From Grifola frondosa (lineage: Eukaryota > Basidiomycota > Agaricomycetes > Polyporales > Grifolaceae), in NCBI GenBank assembly GCA_001683735.1, contig LUGG01000006.1:1736001-1800000 (forward strand): a stretch of 64,000 bases of DNA, given 5' to 3'. A program made the position numbers and the translations under genes. The notes below the pieces were generated by a model that was given only the letters and a program-made list of their open reading frames with translations, was not told where the DNA came from and made no database searches. Of the stretch, positions 56,745 through 64,000 are shown piece after piece (position 1 is the stretch's first letter; every line of letters begins with the position of its first letter).

Positions 56745-58790
56745 CTATTCCCACTCCTCGAGCTCATCTCTAAGGAGCTCATCGTTCTGTCGGTCCCGCT
56801 CGAAGCCCTCGTAGGCTCGAGCGATTGCCGTGCTGTCTCGGGGCTCTTTTGCCAAGGGTTTGGGAAGCTCGCCTTGTCGTTGGAGCCCGGTCTCGGCTGC
56901 GGTGAAGGGTGCGTCGAAGTCGATAATGAATGCACGGAGCTCTTCCGGGATGGGAACTGGAGGAAGGAGGAGGGAGGAGGGAGGGTATATCCCACGGGAT
57001 GGGTCATCCGCTGGGTTTGATGCGCTGACAACGTACCTGGAATGCGCAACGCATCCGCAGTCATCCAGCTTGGCGTGTACGCGCCGGAACACTGCATTGA
57101 CTTGTCTGTTCCGGCTCCTGCCATTCCACCATCCTTCAACAACCCCTTTGTTGTCTCCGAAGACTTTGAAGTGTGGGTGCTCATCGTTGTGTTGAAGGAT
57201 GGTCTGAACGAGAAGTTCAAATCCGACCGCTTCGGCCCAACCAATCTCTCGCCCGTCTCGCTTCCAGCCTGGGAGGAGGCGCCACGCCCGCCATCGTCCA
57301 TTGATAACAATTGCGATCCCGACCCCTGAGCTCGCGTCGGAGAAGGCTCTGGGATCGAATACTTTCACGGGGCCGGGAATTGTCCGATGAATGGATGGGC
57401 GCGAGAGGACGTTGAACCACCACTGGAGGTCATCAGCGGTCGAAGTGGGGGGGTGCGAGGCATGAACGGGCGGTCGCCAAATATACCCAGCATCGCCTCG
57501 AGGTTTGTGAGATATGCGCGTCCCGCCGGGATGACCAACGAGGCATGCAACAACTTTCCGTAAAGTTGTTGTACTTCTCGTAGCGCATGCATACGAGAAG
57601 CTTGCCACGCGGTGATTGCGGCCCGGTACTTCTCTTTTTTCTCGGGAGAGATGGCGACGGTTTGTGCACTAATGTTCCAAACGAAACCTGTGTATGGAAA
57701 TTCATTCGCAAAGTCAATGTCTTTCGATTCCTGCCAAGGAATCCCCAGGCGCGTCGTGACTCGGTTGATATCTTGAAGATTGTAAGAAAAGCCTGTATCT
57801 GTCGCGGGCCTTGGAGAATCATGAGATAAGTCAACAATCGGGAAGGACATATCTTCGTCGAATTCTTCAGTTCTGCCATCAGGCAAACGGTCCCCTCCAT
57901 ACCAGATTCTACCGCCCTCGTGGTGCCTTCCGCCGGCCGCGGCAATCTTCCGATGCCACTCCTTTCGCCTCCTGTTGTACTCTCCGATGAAGATACACAA
58001 GATTCTGATAAAAACATGATCATCCACCCACTTTGATATTGGGCCCATTCCCACGGATCTGATGATGTCGCAGGCTGCGTCGTCGACGTTCCCGTACACT
58101 CCCGCATTCGGCTTGCATCCGAAGCTCGTGGAGGTATCAATGACGAACTTGTCATCTTCGTCGACGCGGACCACTGTCCCTGGCCACTGGGATGAAGCCA
58201 GGGGAATGTTCCGGTATGCTTCGGCGACATCTCGCACAGCTGCTTGAGACCCGGGTGGGAGTCGAGCGAGCAACAGGCAGAATGTCGTAAACGTGCCCCA
58301 TGTGCACGGATAGTCGCTCGAGTTAATTGCAGAATTAATAGAGGAATATAAGGGGGTAGGTGTTCGAGGGAACGAATAGTCTTGTATGAGACGATATGTA
58401 TTAGGTTTCGTTTTAGGTATAATTCCCAATGGGGAGGACTGGAAGGGGCCAATGAGTGACTCGACTTCAGCGCGCGACAACGGACCGAGGTATCGCTCGG
58501 CTTTGAGCTCGTGCGCCACGATCCGTCCAATTCTTCCTTATGTACTCTGATGGATGGGCTATTACTGGGGGCGAAGGTATGCTGTATTGGTGGTATGCCC
58601 ACCACGAAACCGGAGCGGATTGATTCGGGAATGTGTGGATATTTACGTAGAAGGTTAGCTTTCCGCAGAAAGAACTCCCATTGGTCCGCCTGCAGCGGCG
58701 TGAACGCCTCATGCGCTCTGTGCTTGAGGACATTTGTGAGCACCGTGATCGAATTGGCCACAGCCGGAGCATTCGTGCTTGTGGTCGGTG
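56745..58790 (-). CDS. Ngaro reverse transcriptase - RNase H polyprotein
   Basis: The RT opens around LKHRAHEAFTPLQADQWEFF and continues through SPLGIIPKTKPNTYRLIQDY, YRNIPLASSQWPGTVV and the catalytic WVDD in SKWVDDHVF. RNase H follows: FSDASSGVGIAIVINGRW, GWAEAVGFELLV, FGDNKGVVEGWW, ending EELEEWE at 56745. Two one-base breaks: about 58528-58536 (before GRIVAHELKAERY), and in the seven-G run at 57447-57453 joining RT to RNase H. The start overlaps the end of gag in another frame and is not fixed. The element looks recent, since its repeats appear identical, so the breaks may be assembly slips. Confidence 0.88.
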
Positions 58791-60092
58791 TTGGCGGAGC
58801 TGCATCCTCCTGCGCGCTGCCAGTCGGTGCATATGACGACCCCTTTCGGGTTGATAATGCGGCCGCTCGCGTTGCGCCGGCATCTTGCTGGCTTTCCATC
58901 CCATGTGGAAGTTGATGAGCAGGAGGATATCTCGTGCCGGTGCCGCCCCAGACAGATGGCGCACGCTGCGAGGCCCGAGCGTCGTGCGCCTTCTCGAAAA
59001 GACGATGCGGGGGGCGATCTATCTCTTTCCCTTCCACGCTGAGAGTCCGGCTTGCGGCGGTCATCTGACCTCTGGTCGCGTCGGCGTTTGCTGCGTGGTG
59101 GGGACTTGTAACGTCCTGCCCTCTTCGGGGACCTCGCGCTGTCAACGGGGGATGAGGACCTCTTACGAGCTAATGCGCCCGATGACCGCCTGTCTCGCTC
59201 TCCCTTGACCTCTTCAATCAATGTGTTTAACTTCCCGATGGACTCCACTCTTGAAGCGTTGAGAACGTCGTCCACCGCCTGACGGAGCACATCCTCACTG
59301 ATGATGGCAATGTTGAACCCTTCATCCCTCTGGAGGGACTCGTGCCAGCTCCGTCTGATTCGCGCGTGGTATAGGACGATTGCTGCCGTGCCCCACGTCT
59401 CTGACCGAAGGTCGTGGTTGTCGAGGTCCCAGTAGAACTTCGACAGGGCTAGCAGGTGCTTCTCGTTCCACCCCGCTCGCTGCATCTCGGCGAGCATAAC
59501 CGCTTTCCCTTGCATGATCTGCTCCCATGACAGCTGGCTGTCGGGAACTACCTTGCGTGAGGGTTTGAACGCCGCCATCGGCCTCAGCGCTAGCCCGTCA
59601 TCAGTTTTGCTGAGCCCGAACGTCTCTTCCGCGATGGCGTGTTGAAGTTCGGCAGCTTCTCGACGGCCCTCGCTTGTAAAGTACCAGATGTCGCAAAGCT
59701 GGAACTGTTGAATCTTGTTTATGGCGAAGGGAGAGGGGCGAGCAGTTATCCTCGACGGCGGGGGACATTCTCGTCGAAATCGGGTAGCTTTGGCTCTTTC
59801 TTCTTGCCCTCCGCCCGCGCCGCTCGGGCTGCGAGCTCGACTTCCTCGGCCTCCCGCCGTAGCCGCTCCTGTTCTTCCTGGCGTGTTCTCTCGGCGGCCT
59901 CTTCTGCCAGCCTGTCGTCTTCGACCTGTTGAGCCCATATTAGCTTTCTCTTCTCGTGCTCACTATTCCAACCAGCTAAGAGGATGGCCGCTGCCGGCCC
60001 GGATCAGGGAAGACGGCTCGAGCGTTGGCGTAGTCGTCCGACTCGAAGTCCGGAGGGATTTCTAGTTCCGGGTCAAATCTCAACCTAGGCAT
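58709..60092 (-). CDS. Ngaro gag-like protein with zinc knuckle
   Basis: ATG at 60092 (MPRLRFDPELEIPPDFESDD). A charged coiled coil follows (RLAEEAAERTRQEEQERLRR), then the conserved RPSPFAINKIQQFQLCDIWY, WEQIMQGKAVMLAEMQRAGW and HARIRRSWHESL gag core, an Arg/Ser-rich region, and a C-terminal CCHC-type knuckle (CSGCGQFDHGAHKCP) for RNA binding. One base is missing at two sites: about 59981 (before LAGWNSEHEKRK) and in the G run at 59760-59764. The stop is at 58709. Confidence 0.82.
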
Positions 60093-60160
60093 TAGACTAA
60101 AGCAGCAGAGTTTCTTATATGATTAAAAGGCTCTTAGAACTTTCTAACGAGGGTGACTTC

Positions 60161-60315
60161 CGAGCAAATTTAGCTAGGTGAGAAGGGGGAACGTGTCGGA
60201 CAACGAGCGCGACGTGGCGGGAGCGCAACAAGAGACTTAAGCGCTCTCCGCTTATGCTTGTACATAGACGCTGCTCTTTGATTACCTCGTGCCTCGGTAC
60301 ATCTAAGAGCTCTGA
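60161..60315 (-). repeat. Split direct repeat A1 (155 bp, 5' end of the Ngaro element)
   Basis: Copy of A2. Lies just upstream of the gag start, so it should hold the promoter. Confidence 0.93.
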
Positions 60316-61662
60316 ACTTTTAAGTCTTATTTCTCTTTTTTTTCTTAATTAAGACCAATAAGAGCGATTAAGACGTAAAAGAGGTCTCATAAGGGTTTTT
60401 AGCCGCCCAAATAAGTGCATTTAAGTACATTTAAGACACAAAAGTATGGTAAGTCAAATTGACATTTTGCTGATGTGCTAGAAGGCGTGAAAGGAGATAC
60501 AAGTGCCGACAGGGGAGTGGAGAGCATATCAAATAGAGGCAGGATCATACAGAGCATGGAAGTCGGATAGCCTCATTAGACCTTCAGGCTTGTCAAGCAC
60601 AGATGAAGAGAGATTTCGGAAGCCTTCAGGTGAATGGAAAGTGCAGTTGAGATGAATGAGGATTGCGGTCAGAAAAGCGCATGAGAAGATGATCGTACGA
60701 GCTCCGGAGAAGATTAAGGAAGTATGGAATCAGGTACGCGCGCGACGTGAGATAATATGCCACTAGACACTCACATCATAAACTGGTGTTCGGAGCTGAG
60801 CGCCGAGAACATAAATGACCGGTATTGGTCGGTGATTTAAAAGAATGACCCCATCAGATACCGGAGGATCTCAAGAGGTGACATAGCAGACGAAGTTGAG
60901 AACGAGGGCGAAGAATCCGGAGGAAACTGAGGGCGAAAGTTTAAGTGGACGTGCGAGCGACGTGCCCGGACGGTCACATACGGCGACGAGCGAGTACCGT
61001 GGATTAATCTTGTACGGTAACCAACAGACGCGGTTGCGAGCGAAAGCATCATAGACTCGGCCACGTTCCAACCCTACTCGCTCGCAAGGGTTAGGCCGAT
61101 GATGTGGCCGTGCGGGCTCCACGATGCACAGGTCGCGACTCGTATCCTTCGGTGCTTCACTCGACGGAGCACACTCGATGCACCTCCGAATGCAGTACGA
61201 TCTCCACGGCGTCATGGCACGGCGTCATGGCGGCACCGTCATCGACCGTGCGCTGTCCCTGCAGGCAGCTGCAGGGACGACAAAGCTTATCATCACCATT
61301 TGGTACCCAGCGGTTGTGGCAAGCGCTGCTCGGGTTAGGGCTTCGATCATGCAACCCGATTTGGATGAAGGACTTAAAGGCCGCTTGGTTCATTTTCCAA
61401 CTTGACCCACGACCGACAACCTTCTTCGACAACGCCCACTCCTGCCGCGACCTCTGCCCACGATCTCTGCCCACGCTTTGAGCCTGCTCTGGGTACAACT
61501 GCGTCACCGCCGCGTCTCCCTGTAACCGGCTCTTCTCGTAAGTGCACTCGTCGCCCAGGAATCCGCCGCAGCTGTCATATTCCGGCTGCCGTCTCCTCGC
61601 TGCCGCCTCCTCGTTACCACTCCCTCTTATATACCTACCCATCGCCGCCTCCTCAACTCAAC
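60316..61662. other. Right arm of inverted-repeat element, then intergenic DNA
   Basis: 60316-60478 contains CTCATAAGGG and TAAGTCAAATTGACATTTTG, inverse of the left arm at 53405-53459. After this no gene is recognised. The final 40 bp include a TATA-like TCTTATATACC (about 61624) ahead of the next gene. Confidence 0.55.
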
Positions 61663-62406
61663 ATGGCTACTTTCTATTCCTCTTTCTTCTCTTCCGGCCT
61701 CCTCGCGCCGGACGCCCAATCTCTGCGCGACCGCACTCCCCAGCCACCCTCTCCCAGCACACCCCGCCAGTCCCTCCGCGCCCTGCCAGTCGAGGAAGAC
61801 GACATCTTCCACTTCGAGTACGATGCCCCACCCATGGCCTCTCTTCGCCGCCGTCGCTCGTCTCTCACCGTCGCCGCCTCCCCTGTCGCCGTCTACAAGT
61901 CCTCCTCATCTTCTAATGCCCTCCGTGCTGCTCACCGCCAGGCCCGCCTCCGCTCAGGAAGCAATGCCAGCACCAGTGACACTTCTACTGCCAGCATCTC
62001 TCCGCCCACCTTCGTCGGCAGGCTCCGCAGCGGCAGCCTCGGAACCGCTCTTCGGTGCGTCCCCTTTCTTCTGTACTCTTTGTCCGCTAACCTGTATCTC
62101 AACAGACCGCGACGCGGCCTCCACAGATATGCGCCTCCCGTACCTGCACCTCCCCCGCCTACTATGCCTCTCCCTCCTCCTCCCGTCCTTTCCAGGGTCC
62201 CGCAGCTCCCTGTCGAGCCTACCACACCGCGTCGTCCCCTCGCCCGCCGCTCCCACTGCTCGACAACTGCTCATTTCTCAGCCCGGGTGCCGAGGATGCC
62301 GCCCTGCCGTCCAGCCCTGGTTACCCATGCGGCGATAGCAGCGTCGTCATGCTCGTCGATGACGCGACTGACGCCGAGGAGGACGAGCCCATGAAGGAGA
62401 ACTAGT
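61663..62406 (+). CDS. Ser/Pro-rich protein of unknown function
   Basis: ATG at 61663 (MATFYSSFFSSGLLAPDAQS), with a TATA-like box about 40 bp upstream. Exon 1 ends at about 62054 (GTGCGT), the intron runs to ATCTCAACAG near 62104, and exon 2 ends DDATDAEEDEPMKEN with TAG at 62404-62406. The protein is mostly disordered: PPSPSTPRQS, then LRRRRSSLTVAASP (a possible basophilic kinase site), then a Pro-rich stretch. One base is missing near 62241-62248 (CTCGCCCGCC). With it the acidic C terminus follows in frame. No domain recognised. Confidence 0.65.
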
Positions 62407-63284
62407 GCTGGGCGCTGTCGCACACGCGTGCAGCTGTGCTGCCCGTTGAGATATTTGGACTTTCTTTCGCGCGGCCTTTGCGGCGCCGCGCACGTACGTT
62501 AATGAACGCTATCGTCTTGTCTTGTCCTCCTCTCCCTTTTCGCATCGTACAATCCCGTTTGAACCCTGCTCTGCTTAATTTACTCACAGCTAATACCCTA
62601 TCTATCCTCGCATGCTTTCACGTCGCCCCTAGACTCCTGTATCCTTCTAATCTCCCCTCTCGATCTGTCCGCGCTCTCCTCTGCTCCGTCGTCTGCTCTT
62701 CCTCCAACCCATCCCATCCTGTGCTCCAATCTTGTCGCGTGCATCTTCGAATTTGACATCCGGTACTCCGTGCTGCGTACGTAGATGCTTGTATTTACAC
62801 AAAAGGCGGCCTGTCGCCCAATCTATTGTCGTTCATTGTCTGTAGTGTGAAGGCGCCCGACGCGTGTGCGCCGCGCACATGATCGCGTCTGTGCGCTTCT
62901 GGTATGTGCATTCCCGCTCGTACTCGGCGCTGACTGCGTGTAGGTATCTAACAGATGTGATCTGTCCGGGACGTGCTCGTCTTGGTCTCGGTCGCCTCGC
63001 TGCACTGTGCTCTGGCCGTCTGGACTCTCGTCTGTCGTTTCGGTGCTGGTGGTCCTGGGTTTCTCTGCGGCGGCCTGCTCCTCTTCGCTCATCAAGTATG
63101 GTTCGCGTCTGACGATGTGCTCTATGTCTGCGCGTCGGCTCTTCCTGCCGACCTAGCTCCCATAAGGCCCGTCACAACACCACTCGCTCGTCGTGCGCGT
63201 GGAGGCATCCGCAGCTTTCTGGAACTCTCACATCCTCGCGAGCCGTCGCGTCCCGTGGCCTCTCTGGAGCTCTCGCATGCTGTC
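62407..63284. other. Intergenic region, nothing recognised
   Basis: 3' flank of the Ser/Pro-rich gene and GC-rich DNA with overlapping open frames of low-complexity composition. No domain, RNA gene or terminal repeat seen. Confidence 0.45.
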
Positions 63285-64000
63285 CCCCCTCGTCTCGCTC
63301 TCGGGTTGCGCGCACCCACGGTCTCGATTTCAGATATGCGAATGAAATCACCAGCGCGGTGCCCACGTTCCCCATCTGGGACCCGTCTGCATCTCCGCCT
63401 GGCGGCGCGCACTACGAAGGTACGGCTTCACTACATCGCTTGGTCTGGCTGGAGGCCCGCGTCGCTGCATACGCGCGGCCTTCTTTTAGGAGAGGGGCGG
63501 TGCCACCGCCGTACCGTTGGCTTGGAAGTGCTCGTTTCCGGGCTGTCGCGTGCTGTCCCGCGTGTAGAGAGTGGTACTGAGCCCTTGTTCCCCCGGTGCG
63601 GAGCACGCGCCGAGCATGGGGCGTGTCCTGGCTGCGGTATTTCGAGTGGTGCCGCGGCCTTGCGAACGAATGAGGATGGACGCCGTCTGTGCAGGGCCTG
63701 TAGATATGCGTCCTGACGTTGGACGGGTGTGACATTACAGAGCCACAAAATGTGGTAAATAGTCAATATTTCAATTCCAAGGGCATGGATTGAACACGCG
63801 GAATGCAGGTGGGATCTTCAGTCTGTCGCTTTCATAGCTGAGCTCTCTCGGCATAACAGAGAAATAGATGGAACATAATGATACACATCAACGTGGACGT
63901 TACTGCCGATCTCACTCGAGGATCTTTGATCGTCCTCAAAGCTTTCATCGCCACCTGCGGCCACCGCACTAGTGCTAGTGGCTTTGGGAGGGCTGTTCAC
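63285..64000 (+). repeat. Dispersed repeat R, copy 2 (may extend past the window)
   Basis: Diverged copy of 33115-33823 in the opposite orientation. It carries an open frame ending at 63716 whose last 31 residues hold C-x2-C-x18-C-x2-C (CPGCG ... LRTNEDGRRLCRACRY), with GATA-finger-like spacing. Splice-like GTACGG...CTTTTAG borders (about 63420-63489) precede it. Confidence 0.7.
63777..63852 (-). pseudogene. tRNA-Phe(GAA)-derived pseudogene in repeat R copy 2
   Basis: On the minus strand: GCCGAGA, GAGCTCAGCTATGAAAGCG (D arm), ACAGACTGAAGA (anticodon arm with GAA), an intron-like 11 nt, then GTGTTCAATCC (B box). The 3' anticodon stem and variable region are shortened and the acceptor does not close fully. 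Confidence 0.6.

Larger units (their letters stand above)
53465..60315 (-). mobile_element. Ngaro-like (DIRS-order) tyrosine-recombinase retrotransposon
   Basis: Encodes gag, RT-RNase H and a tyrosine recombinase on the minus strand, with no DDE integrase. Ends are split direct repeats: unit A (155 bp) at 60161-60315 and 55104-55258, unit B (219 bp) at 55259-55477 and 53465-53683. In the coding direction the order is A1, genes, B1, A2, segment X, B2, with B1 and A2 exactly abutting, as expected for replication through a circle. ACTT flanks both ends. No methyltransferase gene is seen, which favours Ngaro over DIRS. Confidence 0.92.

Noticed and set aside
57433..59145. 570-codon minus-strand open frame across the Ngaro pol region
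   Set aside because: Only its upstream part follows the RT frame. The rest is a shadow of RT in another frame, explained by a one-base break at about 58530.
62973..63716. 247-codon plus-strand open frame as one intact gene
   Set aside because: Its first two thirds are low complexity and cross into repeat R. Only the last 30 residues with the Cys motif look constrained, and splice-like signals interrupt it.

Overview
The window is nuclear DNA of a filamentous basidiomycete, probably an agaricomycete. The signs are short GT..AG introns of about 50-70 nt in almost every gene, agaricomycete-type F-box and FunK1 (fungal-specific protein kinase-like) families, a KDZ-type DNA transposon and a Ngaro/DIRS-type tyrosine-recombinase retrotransposon. 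The species cannot be named from the sequence alone.

Layout. 0-10 kb is housekeeping DNA: a two-domain VPS10 sorting receptor (minus strand, running off the left edge), divergent from RPB7; an intron-containing tRNA-Ile(AAU); a ZNF511-like zinc-finger gene; and a secreted class 3 lipase. 10.6-37 kb is an accessory region of FunK1 kinases arranged as three head-to-head pairs (K1/K2, K3/K4, K6/K5), interspersed with three related F-box genes. K1-K4 carry frame breaks, K6 is an internally deleted remnant, and K5 is intact apart from an insertion. A 675-bp hAT derivative with a perfect 8-bp target duplication sits upstream of K1.

37.1-52.6 kb is one 15,476-bp insertion. It has imperfect terminal inverted repeats, an 8-bp target duplication (GAGGCGCG), subterminal repeat arrays in opposite orientation at the two ends, a KDZ transposase gene, and four further genes: a small basic protein, a large unknown protein, an HMG-box-like protein, and a GRF-type zinc-finger protein with a possible SUMO-interacting motif. 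It splits K5. The missing kinase C terminus lies just beyond the right target duplication, and joining the two sides through a single target copy gives an uninterrupted reading frame of 821 codons including the stop.

53.5-60.3 kb is a Ngaro-like retrotransposon (gag, RT-RNase H, tyrosine recombinase) with split direct repeats. It carries an unusual 1.42-kb segment with its own antisense gene between the terminal repeat units, and appears to sit inside an older inverted-repeat element. 61.6-64 kb holds a small Ser/Pro-rich gene and a second copy of a repeat (first copy 33.1-33.8 kb) containing a tRNA-Phe pseudogene and a GATA-like cysteine motif.

Many genes, including conserved VPS10, show sites where one missing base breaks an otherwise good frame, often in a homopolymer run. 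These may be assembly errors, so frame breaks in the transposon genes and kinases should be read with caution.
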